Below are positions 1 to 7,827 of a stretch of 64,000 bases of DNA, piece after piece; the first letter of the stretch is position 1; each line of letters opens with the position of its first letter. The position numbers and the translations under genes are program-made. The notes under the pieces are model-generated. The model saw nothing but the letters and a program-made list of their open reading frames with translations. It was not told the origin of the DNA and did not search any database. The stretch lies in assembly GCA_964574325.1 (NCBI GenBank), contig CAZNMY010000008.1:1-64000 (forward strand). Reading direction: 5' to 3'. This DNA is from CAMDPA01 sp964574325. GTDB taxonomy: Bacteria; Pseudomonadota; Alphaproteobacteria; Rhizobiales; Hyphomicrobiaceae.

Positions 1-614
1 CGATCGGCCATCTCCTCGGCTTCCTCGATGTAGTGCGTGGTGAGGATCACGGTGACGCCTGAATCGGACAACGCGCGCACCGTCTGCCACATGTCTTTGC
101 GCAATTCGACATCGACGCCCGCGGTCGGCTCGTCGAGGAACAGGATGCGCGGCTCGTGCGCCAACGCCTTGGCGATCATCACACGCCGCTTCATGCCGCC
201 CGACAGCGTCATGATCCGGCTGTCCTTCTTGTCCCACAGCGACAGGTCTCGCAGCACCTTCTCGACGAGCGCTGGCGCAGGCGGCTTGCCGAACAGTCCG
301 CGGCTGAAATTGACGGTGGCCCACGGCGTCTCGAACGCGTCGGTCGTCAATTCCTGCGGAACGAGTCCGATCATCGCACGCACGGCCCGGTAGTCGCGCT
401 CGATATCCATGCCGTCGACGGTGACGGTTCCACCCGAGCGCCGGATGAGCCCGCACACGATGCCGATGAGCGTCGTCTTGCCGGCGCCGTTGGGGCCGAG
501 CAGCGCGAAGATCTCACCGCGCTCGATGCCGAGGTCGATCCCTCTCAGAGCTTGGAAGCCGCTCGCGTAGACTTTCGACAGAGCGTTGATTTCGATGATG
601 GGGCGCCTGCCCAT
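1..614 (-). CDS. ABC-2 type transporter ATP-binding protein (C-terminus cut off by window edge)
   Basis: This is the nucleotide-binding subunit of a drug- or polysaccharide-type ABC exporter; it would hydrolyse ATP at the inner face of the cytoplasmic membrane. Reading from the ATG at 614, the protein shows Walker A GPNGAGKTT (residues 40-48), a Q-loop VPQE, the signature LSGGMKRR, Walker B ILFLDEPTAG and the H-loop TTHYIEEAEE just before the window edge. The order and spacing fit the DrrA/NodI/CcmA class. The partner permease is not in view and would be expected beyond the left edge. ccrM ends 200 bp upstream on the same strand. The family is sure; the substrate is unknown. Confidence 0.93.
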   Translation of the reverse strand, partial: MGRRPIIEINALSKVYASGFQALRGIDLGIERGEIFALLGPNGAGKTTLIGIVCGLIRRSGGTVTVDGMDIERDYRAVRAMIGLVPQELTTDAFETPWATVNFSRGLFGKPPAPALVEKVLRDLSLWDKKDSRIMTLSGGMKRRVMIAKALAHEPRILFLDEPTAGVDVELRKDMWQTVRALSDSGVTVILTTHYIEEAEEMAD

Positions 615-814
615 GAAACCTCCGGGTGTAAGCGGCGGGAAGCGCGTTCACGAGCGCTCGAGCACCAGGACGCAGCAGAACGCACGCATCCGACACTTCC
701 AATAGGGCTTGGACGTGACGCTGTCGCTGATGGTTCGGCATTCGCCGGTTCAAAATCGAGAAGGGGCCAACGCTGCCGCGACCCCTTCGTTCCCGGCCAT
801 GAACCGCGTCTGCA

Positions 815-1945
815 CTATTCGGCCGCGACCACCGCAGGCGTCGGCGACAGGCCCAGCCGCTTGCGCGCCTCCATGCGCAGCGTATCGATCGGCTGCAGAC
901 GGCCCTTCTCCTCGAAGTGCCAGTACGTCCAGCCGTTGCACGCGGCCTTGCCCTGGATGACGGCACCGATGCGATGGATCGAGCCCTGCTGGCCGGCGAC
1001 CGCCAGCGTTCCATCCGCGCGGACCTCGGCGCGGACGCGACGGCGCTCGTCGAACAGCGGCGAACCCGCCCTGAGAATGCCGAGCTCGATGATCGTCCCG
1101 AACGGCACGCGCGGCTCGGAACGCTTCGAGCGCTGTGTTTCGAGCGCTCGATCCGGAAGCACCTCGACCTTCGCGATGCGCTCCGTTGCGGCCTTGGCAT
1201 AGTCGCGATCCCGCTCGATCCCGATATAGTGCCGGCCGAGGCGCTTGGCGACCGCGCCCGTCGTGCCCGTGCCGAAGAACGGATCGAGCACCACGTCGCC
1301 GCGGTTGGTCGTCGCCAGCAACACGCGATGCAGCAAACCTTCTGGCTTCTGCGTCGGATGGGCTTTGCGACCGCCGTCGTCCTTCAACCGCTCGGGACCA
1401 GAGCAGATCGGGATCATCCAATCGGAGCGCATCTGCACGTCGTCGTTGAAGGCCTTCATCGCCTCGTAGTTGAACGTCGGCCGCGCCTTCTGATCGCGCG
1501 ACGCCCAGATCAGCGTCTCGTGCGCATTCGTGAAGCGCTTGCCGCGGAAGTTCGGCATCGGATTGGTCTTCAGCCAGACGACGTCGTTCTGCAGCCAGAA
1601 GCCGAGGTCCTGCATGGCAGCGCCCAGCCGAAAGATGTTGTGATAGGAGCCGATCACCCAGATCGCGCCATCGGGCTTCAGCACGCGGCGGCATTCGGAG
1701 AGCCACGCTCGGGAGAACGTGTCGTACTCGGCAAAACTTGCGAACTTGTCCCAGCTTTGGTGTACGCCATCGACGACCGTGTTGTTCGGCCGGAGAAGGT
1801 CACCGTCGAGTTGGAGATTGTAAGGCGGGTCTGCAAAGACGAGATCGATGGAAGCGGTGGGCAGTTTCGCCAGGACTTCGAGACTGTCGCCATTGAGGAT
1901 CTTGTCGATCGGGAACTTCGACGCGGGACGAGCTACGGGGCGCAT
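815..1945 (-). CDS. ccrM: Cell-cycle regulated adenine-N6 DNA methyltransferase (GANTC)
   Basis: This enzyme transfers a methyl group from SAM to adenine in GANTC sites and in alphaproteobacteria helps time the cell cycle. The 376-residue protein has the beta-class order: catalytic DPPY at residues 39-42, then the SAM-binding motif DPFFGTGTTG at 221-230. A C-terminal extension of about 85 residues after the methyltransferase core is typical of CcrM and is not found in phage or restriction enzymes. The start at 1945 (MRPVARPASKF) gives the usual length for rhizobial CcrM; an in-frame extension to 2035 is possible but does not look family-like. No restriction enzyme lies beside it. A CtrA-like box and a GANTC site lie upstream. 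Confidence 0.93.
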   Translation of the reverse strand: MRPVARPASKFPIDKILNGDSLEVLAKLPTASIDLVFADPPYNLQLDGDLLRPNNTVVDGVHQSWDKFASFAEYDTFSRAWLSECRRVLKPDGAIWVIGSYHNIFRLGAAMQDLGFWLQNDVVWLKTNPMPNFRGKRFTNAHETLIWASRDQKARPTFNYEAMKAFNDDVQMRSDWMIPICSGPERLKDDGGRKAHPTQKPEGLLHRVLLATTNRGDVVLDPFFGTGTTGAVAKRLGRHYIGIERDRDYAKAATERIAKVEVLPDRALETQRSKRSEPRVPFGTIIELGILRAGSPLFDERRRVRAEVRADGTLAVAGQQGSIHRIGAVIQGKAACNGWTYWHFEEKGRLQPIDTLRMEARKRLGLSPTPAVVAAE

Positions 1946-1961
1946 GTACGCTGCTTTCTGG

Positions 1962-1966
1962 GACTC
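1962..1966. promoter_or_regulatory. GANTC methylation site in the ccrM leader
   Basis: The sequence GACTC lies 17 bp upstream of the chosen ccrM start. In Caulobacter the ccrM leader carries GANTC sites whose methylation state affects its transcription. I see only one here, so autoregulation by methylation is an inference. Confidence 0.4.
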
Positions 1967-2063
1967 GAACGACGGAACTGTGAACACACGGATCAGCCTA
2001 TGCCGCCCGCGAGGGAGAAGCGCGCCGGCCCGCACGCAAAGTTAAGCGAAACCTGAACGAGAT

Positions 2064-2083
2064 GGGTTAACGGAACGCTAACC
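2064..2083 (-). promoter_or_regulatory. CtrA-like binding site upstream of ccrM
   Basis: Read on the minus strand this is TTAG, seven bases (CGTTCCG), then TTAACC. That is one mismatch from the CtrA consensus TTAA-N7-TTAAC, in the same orientation as ccrM and about 120 bp before its start codon. A weaker site with eight-base spacing (TTCA...TTAAC) overlaps 2041-2058. The rest of the 390-bp gap between ccrM and the MFS gene (1946-2334) shows no other clear feature. CtrA control of ccrM is known in Caulobacter; its operation here is inferred. Confidence 0.5.
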
Positions 2084-2334
2084 GGCACGGCTCCGGACAT
2101 CGCATGTGATCGTGTCGAACAAAGGGCGAACATCGACTTTCCGCAAACAGCATTTGCGAGCGGTCGAGTTGTTGGCGGAACGCGAATGCCGACATGGATC
2201 TGAACGTCGAGGGCGAACGGCGTGAACCCGTGTGCGCGCATCCGTCCCTGGGAAAATACGTACCACCTGTGCCATAGCAGCAGCACGCCTTCCCCCCGGT
2301 CCGTTCAATCTCTGGTACGCGGTTCCAATTCCCG

Positions 2335-3600
2335 ATGACAATGCAGAATGCCGCTCTCCATCTGCCGGTGCCGGCGTTGATCAAGCGCAACATGGCGCTG
2401 TTCTCGCTGTGCCAGTCGTTCACCGGGGCTGGCATGCAGTTCGCCTATGGGCTGGGGCCGCTGATGGTGGTGCAACTCACGGGGTCGCATGCCCTCGCGG
2501 GCCTCTCCATCGCGCTGATCGGGCTCAGCCGCTTCATGATCGCCTATCCTATCGGCCAGATCACCGACAAATGGGGGCGTCGCCCCGGTATCATGCTGGG
2601 TCTCGTGCTGGCGCTGATCGGCGCCGTCGTGACGGGCCTGTCGATGGAAGCCCAGAGCATCTGGATGCTGGTTGCGGGTCTTCTGGTGTTCGCGATGGGT
2701 ATGAACGGCGCCCAGCAGTTGCGCGTCGCGGCCACCGATATGTTCCTGCCCAACCGCCGTGCCGAAGCTCTGGGGTATGTGGCGTGGGGCTCTCTCGTCG
2801 GCCTCGTTCTGTCGCCGCTGATCGTGAGCTGGTCCGAGACCATGGCGAAAGTCTGGAACAAGGATCCGCTCAGCCTGCCCTGGCTGATGGTGCCCGCCCT
2901 CATCATTCCCGGCATGTTCATGGTGCTCATGGTCCGGCCCGATCCCAAGGAGATCGGCATGAACCTGGGGCGCTACTATCCGGGCTATGTGGCACCACCG
3001 CGCGCGGCAGGCCCGGTCTCGCAGTTCACCTGGAAGGACATGCTCGCCCATCCGCGCATCCGGCTGGCGCTGGTCGCGAACGCGGCCGCTCAAGGCAACA
3101 TGGCCATCGTCATGGTGCTGACCTCGCTTGTGCTCCAGCACCATGGCCACAGCCTCACCGAGATCGCGCAATCCCACGTCTTCCACACCGTCGGCATGTT
3201 CGCCTTCACGATGCCGCTCGGCCGGGTCGCCGATCGTATCGGCAACACCAAGGTGATGCTGCCCGGCGTCGCGGTGGCGCTCGTCGGCGCGGTGCTCGTC
3301 GCCTTCACCGGTAGCTACTGGTTCGTGACGCTCGGTACGTTCCTCGTCGGCCTGGGGTGGGCCGCGACCAACGTCGCGGCGACCGCCGAGATCGCGGACG
3401 TCTTCGAAACCCACGAGCGCGGCCGGGCGATCGGCGTCAACGAAACCATCGCGGGCGGCATCAATGTGGTGGCGGCGGTCATCACGGGTCCGCTGATGGT
3501 CGCGGGCGGACTACCTGCAACGGGAATCGCCGCGGTGCTGTTCGTGCTGCCCCCCCTGTTCATGATGGCGAGCCGCGCCATGCGTCCGAGCGCGGCATGA
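2335..3600 (+). CDS. Major facilitator superfamily permease
   Basis: This 421-residue inner-membrane protein has about twelve hydrophobic segments in two halves separated by a central loop near residues 190-225. The loop between segments 2 and 3 reads GQITDKWGRRPG, the classic MFS motif A, and a second copy (GRVADRIG) sits at the equivalent place in the C-terminal half. It should move a small solute by proton coupling or uniport. The gene stands alone, 75 bp before the dioxygenase, with a weak ribosome binding site; the ATG at 2341 is an equally possible start. The cargo cannot be read from the sequence, although the downstream ring-cleavage-type enzyme makes an aromatic acid conceivable. Confidence 0.85.
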   Translation: MTMQNAALHLPVPALIKRNMALFSLCQSFTGAGMQFAYGLGPLMVVQLTGSHALAGLSIALIGLSRFMIAYPIGQITDKWGRRPGIMLGLVLALIGAVVTGLSMEAQSIWMLVAGLLVFAMGMNGAQQLRVAATDMFLPNRRAEALGYVAWGSLVGLVLSPLIVSWSETMAKVWNKDPLSLPWLMVPALIIPGMFMVLMVRPDPKEIGMNLGRYYPGYVAPPRAAGPVSQFTWKDMLAHPRIRLALVANAAAQGNMAIVMVLTSLVLQHHGHSLTEIAQSHVFHTVGMFAFTMPLGRVADRIGNTKVMLPGVAVALVGAVLVAFTGSYWFVTLGTFLVGLGWAATNVAATAEIADVFETHERGRAIGVNETIAGGINVVAAVITGPLMVAGGLPATGIAAVLFVLPPLFMMASRAMRPSAA

Positions 3601-3674
3601 GACGCTCGGCGGGTTAGGGCTTGCACGGGACGGCCGGCGAAGGCATCCAGGGCGCATCGACAGGAGACGATCTC

Positions 3675-4721
3675 ATGCCCAACGACGGTTCCGCTGCTCA
3701 TCCGCTCCCGGATTTCCGCCCGCAGTCGCTGGGCTACATCGGTGTGCGCTCCAACGACATCGCGGACTGGTCCAGCTACGGCACCGGCCTCATCGGTATG
3801 CAGGTGGTCGACAAGACGAAGAGCCGGCTCGCGCTCAGGATGGATGACCGCAAGCAGCGCATCGTCGTCGAAGGCGATGGCGGCGAAGGTATCAGTTGCT
3901 ATGGCTGGGAGATGGAGAACGCGGCCGCCCTCGACCGGCTCGCCGCCCGCCTCGAGGCCAAACGCGTGCCCTTCAAGCGCGGAACGCGGGCGCTGGCGGC
4001 CGAGCGCCTCGTCAGCGAACTGATCACGCTCCAGGATCCCGTCGGTAATCAGATCGAGTTCTTCCACGGCGCCGAGGTGGCGTCCGACGCGTTCGTGCCG
4101 GGCCGCAATATCTCGGGTTTCCGCACCGGGCCGCTGGGTCTCGGCCACGTCGTCATGATGGTCGACAACTCGATCGACGCGGCGATCGCCTTTTATCGCG
4201 ACGTGCTCGGCTTCGGCGTCTCGGATTTCTACGACGACCCGTTCAAGGCCTGCTTCTTCCACGTCAACCCGCGCCATCACAGTTTCGCGATGATCGAGAC
4301 GGGCCAGAAGAAGGTCCACCACATGATGGTGGAGTTCTACAGCTTCGACGATGTCGGCCAGGGCTATGATCTCGCGCAGTTGGAGGAAGGCCGCGTCTCC
4401 GTCACGATGGGTCGCCATGCCGGCGATTACGTCACCTCGTTCTACACGTGGAACCCCTCCGCCTTCATGGTCGAGTGCGGCTGGGGCGGCCGCTCCATCG
4501 ATCCGGCGACCTGGGTGCCGGCCGAGCGCAAGGAAGGCCCGAGCATCTGGGGGCACAATCGCGCGTGGCTGCCCGAGGACCAGCGAAAGAAGGCACACGC
4601 TCACACGCTGAAGAACGCAGAGCTCGGCGTCCGACGCCCCGTTCAGGTGATCGAAGGCAACTACGATCTGATGCCCGGAACCTGTCCGTGGTGGGATGAG
4701 AACGTCAGGAAACGCGGGTAA
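3675..4721 (+). CDS. Extradiol ring-cleavage dioxygenase-like VOC protein (BphC type)
   Basis: The 348-residue protein has two tandem vicinal-oxygen-chelate domains (about 18-135 and 153-290), the layout of type I extradiol dioxygenases that open catechols next to the hydroxyls with Fe(II). Likely metal ligands in the second domain are His158 (GHVV), His215/216 (VHHMMVE) and Glu267 (FMVECGW), at spacings close to His146/His210/Glu260 of BphC. His201/202 (PRHHSFAM) sits where the catalytic base is expected. The N-terminal domain has lost the metal ligands, as usual. The ATG at 3675 follows CAGGAG. The true substrate (dihydroxybiphenyl, another catechol, or something else) is not known. Confidence 0.82.
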   Translation: MPNDGSAAHPLPDFRPQSLGYIGVRSNDIADWSSYGTGLIGMQVVDKTKSRLALRMDDRKQRIVVEGDGGEGISCYGWEMENAAALDRLAARLEAKRVPFKRGTRALAAERLVSELITLQDPVGNQIEFFHGAEVASDAFVPGRNISGFRTGPLGLGHVVMMVDNSIDAAIAFYRDVLGFGVSDFYDDPFKACFFHVNPRHHSFAMIETGQKKVHHMMVEFYSFDDVGQGYDLAQLEEGRVSVTMGRHAGDYVTSFYTWNPSAFMVECGWGGRSIDPATWVPAERKEGPSIWGHNRAWLPEDQRKKAHAHTLKNAELGVRRPVQVIEGNYDLMPGTCPWWDENVRKRG

Positions 4722-4815
4722 CGCCGGGTGCGATTTCCGCCTGCGGCCGAAACAATGCTATCCTCCGTGACCTTTGCCGTTTTTCCCCACGGCCGCTTCG
4801 AACGAGAATGACCTC

Positions 4816-5022
4816 ATGAAATTCACAGTCACGATGGACAGGGACGAGGACGGCGTATGGGTCGCGGAATGTCCCGCCATTCCCGGATGCGTCAGTCAAG
4901 GCGAGACACGCGAGCAAGCGTTGGCCAACGTCAAGGAGGCGATCGCGTTGTGCCTGGAGGTGCGCGCCGAGCAGGGTTTGCCGCTGACGATCGAAACGCG
5001 CCAAGTGGACGTGGTCGTCTGA
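4816..5022 (+). CDS. hicB: HicB-family antitoxin
   Basis: The 68-residue protein MKFTVTMDRDEDGVW... contains the partial RNase H-like HicB fold: the strand pattern, AECPAIPGC and the helix EQALANVKEAIALCLE. HicB proteins bind and neutralise the HicA mRNA interferase and often repress their own operon. This short form lacks an obvious DNA-binding tail, as do many HicB proteins. It precedes hicA by 3 bp, the less common B-A gene order. The start at 4816 is preferred over an in-frame upstream ATG at 4774 because HicB homologues begin with MKF or MRY. Confidence 0.82.
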   Translation: MKFTVTMDRDEDGVWVAECPAIPGCVSQGETREQALANVKEAIALCLEVRAEQGLPLTIETRQVDVVV

Positions 5023-5025
5023 TTC

Positions 5026-5249
5026 ATGGCCCGCCAGCTTCCCAGCATCGATGACGCATCTGTCGTGAAGACGTTCGAGGGGCTGGGGTGGACGGTTTCC
5101 CGGCAGCGCGGCAGCCATGTCATCATGACCAAGCCGGGGCACAATGCGACGCTGTCGATCCCCGATCACGATCCCGTAAGGGTACGCTGCGCAGCCTGAT
5201 CCGTGCAGCGGGTCTTGCCGTCGATGAATTCGTCGATGCCGTTCCGTGA
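5026..5249 (+). pseudogene. hicA: HicA-family mRNA interferase toxin, frameshifted
   Basis: HicA is a small double-stranded-RNA-binding-fold toxin that cuts mRNA. From the ATG at 5026 the reading frame gives a HicA core, including the catalytic-His segment GSHVIMTKPGH and LSIPDHDPV, but then runs to a stop at 5199 after 57 residues. The missing C-terminus is plainly present in another frame from about 5180: GTLRSLIRAAGLAVDEF, ending at the TGA at 5247-5249. One missing base near 5177-5182 (GTAAGGGTACG) would restore it. So either the toxin is dead or truncated while its antitoxin survives, or there is a sequencing error. The thioesterase gene begins 14 bp later. Confidence 0.8.
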
Positions 5250-5263
5250 AGCACGAGGCTCTC

Positions 5264-5680
5264 ATGTCACCTTCAACCATCGACATCGAGATCGACTGGG
5301 CCGACTGTGATCCGGCCGGCATCGTGTTCTATCCGCAGTTCTTCCGGATGATGAACATCGGCACGCACAAGATGTTCGAGCATGTCGGACTGCCGTTCCA
5401 CATGATGGTGAAGCGTTACGACACGACGGGTGTGCCGATGCTCGACGTACAAGCGACGTTCAAATCTCCCGCCCGCTTCGGCGACAAGGTGCAACTCGAA
5501 ACCGAAATCACGGAATGGCGGGAAAAGACGTTTCTCGTGCGACACGTGATGAAGCTCGGCGACCGCGTCATCTTCGAGGGGCGCGAGATCCGGGTATGGG
5601 CGGGCAAGGACGAAAGTGCGCCGAACGGCATCAGGGCAATGCCGATCCCGGCTGATCTGAAGGCATTGTTCGGCGCTTAA
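5264..5680 (+). CDS. Acyl-CoA thioesterase, 4-hydroxybenzoyl-CoA thioesterase family (hotdog fold)
   Basis: The 138-residue protein has the family signature DWADCDPAGIVFYPQFF near the N-terminus; Asp16 aligns with the catalytic Asp of the Pseudomonas 4-hydroxybenzoyl-CoA thioesterase. It should hydrolyse an acyl-CoA in the cytoplasm. The start MSPSTID at 5264 has an AGG-type ribosome binding site; a GTG at 5246 is also in frame but overlaps hicA. The C-terminal part (KSPARFGDKVQLE and the following strands) completes a single hotdog domain. The natural acyl group is unknown; aromatic acyl-CoA is the family precedent, and YbgC-like housekeeping activity is the alternative. Confidence 0.85.
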   Translation: MSPSTIDIEIDWADCDPAGIVFYPQFFRMMNIGTHKMFEHVGLPFHMMVKRYDTTGVPMLDVQATFKSPARFGDKVQLETEITEWREKTFLVRHVMKLGDRVIFEGREIRVWAGKDESAPNGIRAMPIPADLKALFGA

Positions 5681-5698
5681 GAGTCTGGGGAGGACGGC

Positions 5699-6313
5699 GT
5701 GGGGAAAGTCGCTTCGACGTGTGCTGCCGTGACTGCACTCCTGGCCGCTGTCCAGCTTGCGGTGCCGGTTCCCGCCGCGCTGGGCGAAGGAGTGCCGCGC
5801 GGTCCCATCCTGATCGCCAAGGCGAGCTACGACGAACGCACGGTGATCGCTCCATCGAGGATTCCAGGCTCCGGGTTCGGCCTGTTCGCCCGTGTCACGA
5901 TCAAGCAGGGTGAAATCATCGGCGAACTCGGCGGCCAACTGCTGGCGGAACCGGACCTCGAGAACCCCAGCGCCTATCTCGCCGGCCTTCCCGATTGCGC
6001 GATGGAAGCACTGCCGCCCTACAGGTATCTCGACAGCAAGGACCACGGCGGTCACGTCAGCCGCGCGAACTTCGCGCCCCGGACGATCAACGGGAAAGAC
6101 ACCAACTTGCAGAATGCGCGGATCGAACGCGTCTGCACATCGCCTTACGTCGTGTTCGTCGCGACCAAGGACATCGCGCCGGGCGCCGAGATCTGGACCA
6201 GCTACGGTCCCGATTACGACTACGATCGGTTCATGTACGTCGCAGCCGTGAAGACTTTCTTCTGCGGCCTGGCCGGGGTCGACTGCCGGGAGAAGTTCGA
6301 GTTCGAGTATTGA
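5699..6313 (+). CDS. Exported SET-domain protein
   Basis: The 204-residue product starts at a GTG preceded by GGGAGG. Residues 1-29 look like a Sec signal peptide (basic start, hydrophobic core, AALG end). The rest reads as a compact SET domain: GSGFGLFA at 57-64 (the GxG turn), QGEIIGELGG at 70-79, a loop with NFAPR and NLQNAR in place of the usual NHS...N, and TSYGPDYDYDRF at 168-178 in the place of the catalytic Tyr motif. SET proteins are usually lysine methyltransferases needing SAM, which is not expected outside the cytoplasm. The signal could instead be a membrane anchor, so function is open. No obvious partner lies nearby. Confidence 0.75.
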   Translation: MGKVASTCAAVTALLAAVQLAVPVPAALGEGVPRGPILIAKASYDERTVIAPSRIPGSGFGLFARVTIKQGEIIGELGGQLLAEPDLENPSAYLAGLPDCAMEALPPYRYLDSKDHGGHVSRANFAPRTINGKDTNLQNARIERVCTSPYVVFVATKDIAPGAEIWTSYGPDYDYDRFMYVAAVKTFFCGLAGVDCREKFEFEY

Positions 6314-6417
6314 GTTCGAGGGAGAGGCGGGGCGGGCCGCTAGGTAATTCGAGCTGTCCTGAATTATCCGCGTCTGCACGAAGGTAGAAATGAAGCGCTC
6401 TCAGAGCCGCTCCCCAC

Positions 6418-6633
6418 TCAGGCACTATGAAGCTTCACATCACCTGCGTCGTGCAAGGGGAGCAATGATGCGGTGGCCGGGCTCGCTTCGACCGCTTTGG
6501 GGCGTTTGGCCTTAACGGGATCGGGCAGCAGGCGCTCTTCCTTCCAATGCAGGAAGCCCATGAAAAACGTGCCGGCGACCATGATGATCGTGCCGAACAG
6601 GAACAGAGCGGCTAGCGTATTGTAAAAGGCCAT
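6418..6633 (-). CDS. Small single-span membrane protein, unknown
   Basis: This 71-residue protein starts MAFYNTLAALFLFGTIIMVA and has one hydrophobic segment (about residues 5-28) followed by a charged cytoplasmic or periplasmic tail (HWKEERLLPDPVKAKRPK). A CGGAG ribosome binding site lies 8 bp before the ATG. I do not recognise a family. The gene stands alone between the SET gene (convergent) and the aldo/keto reductase gene (divergent). Confidence 0.6.
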   Translation of the reverse strand: MAFYNTLAALFLFGTIIMVAGTFFMGFLHWKEERLLPDPVKAKRPKAVEASPATASLLPLHDAGDVKLHSA

Positions 6634-6859
6634 CTGTCGGCTCCGCTGTTGCGATAGGTCCTAGCTATCGTGCATGTAGAGGGCAGCGCTGACGGACGCC
6701 TGACGGCAATGCAGAAATCTTGCTTGGGTGGGGAAGAGGCCCAGTATCGAAGTCCGCACGATGACGCATAGCGAAGTCGCGGCTATGATGCCGCCGACAC
6801 TCTGGCTTCCGACCTCCGCGAAGCCGTTCGGCACTGACACCAGTTCGAGGACCGCGCGC

Positions 6860-7696
6860 ATGACCCTCCCACTCGTCACTGCCAACGGCGCGGCTATTCC
6901 GCCGATCGGGCTCGGCACGTCGCAGTTGCTCGACGAGGTCGGCGTAGCTTCTGTGAAGTCGGCGCTGCAGGCGGGCTACCGGTTCATCGACACGGCCGCG
7001 CGATACGAAAACGAGGTTGCGGTCGGCGAGGGGCTGCGGGCCAGCGGCGTGTCGCGCAAGGACGTCTTTCTGCTGACCAAGGTCTACTGGACGAACCTCG
7101 CTGCCGCCGACTTCAGGCAATCGACCGAGGACAGCCTGAAACGGCTCGGCGTCGACGAGGTGGATCTGCTGCTGATCCACTGGCCCAATCCGAAGATCCC
7201 GCTGGCCGAGACGGTCGGCGCGCTCAACGACATGAAGACGCACGGACTGACACGGCACATCGGCGTGGCGAACTTCACCACCGCGCACATCGAGGAGGCG
7301 GTCCGATTGTCGGCTGCCCCGCTGGTGGTCAATCAGTGCGAGTACCACCCGTATCTCGACCAGTCGAAGGTGCTGGCTGCGTGCCGGCGGCACGGCATGG
7401 CGTTCATGTCTTACAGCCCGCTGCGCCAGGCGAACGCGGGCGGACCGCTCGAGGACCCCCTGATTCGCGGGATCGCCGAGGTGAAGCGCGTCTCTCCCGC
7501 CCAGGTCATCCTGCGCTGGCACATCCAACAGCCCGGCGTGATCGCCATCCCTCGCTCGACCAACCCTGAACGCATCGCGCAGAATATCGATCTCGACGGT
7601 TTCTCGTTGAGCGACAAGGAGATGGCGGATATTTCAGCTCTTGCGAGGACTGGCGGGCGCAAGGTCAAACCGGCGCACTCCCCGATTTGGGACTGA
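6860..7696 (+). CDS. Aldo/keto reductase (2,5-diketo-D-gluconate reductase type)
   Basis: This is an NADPH-dependent reductase of carbonyls with a TIM-barrel fold. The 278-residue protein shows the full catalytic tetrad: Asp44 (FIDTAARY), Tyr49, Lys74 (LLTKVYW) and His107 (LLLIHWPN), and the cofactor-binding IPRSTNPERI near residue 232. The start at 6860 (MTLPLVTANG) is chosen because it matches the family N-terminus; an upstream ATG at 6728 would add 44 residues unlike the family. It resembles the second reductase at 13127 but the two are clearly diverged. The substrate is not predictable. Confidence 0.9.
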   Translation: MTLPLVTANGAAIPPIGLGTSQLLDEVGVASVKSALQAGYRFIDTAARYENEVAVGEGLRASGVSRKDVFLLTKVYWTNLAAADFRQSTEDSLKRLGVDEVDLLLIHWPNPKIPLAETVGALNDMKTHGLTRHIGVANFTTAHIEEAVRLSAAPLVVNQCEYHPYLDQSKVLAACRRHGMAFMSYSPLRQANAGGPLEDPLIRGIAEVKRVSPAQVILRWHIQQPGVIAIPRSTNPERIAQNIDLDGFSLSDKEMADISALARTGGRKVKPAHSPIWD

Positions 7697-7827
7697 AAGG
7701 GCGGGAGAGCGATCCTGCCTGTATTCGCGCCGTCCCATCCGCGTGGTACCGATCGATTTCGACGGAAAACCCACTTTCCCGCCGTCTTTACATGGTTTTG
7801 GTCGGGAGAGCGGAGGCGGGAGCTACC

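Noticed and set aside
815..1945. Reading the methyltransferase as part of a restriction-modification system
   Set aside because: There is no endonuclease gene beside it, the C-terminal extension is that of CcrM, and a CtrA-like site lies upstream.
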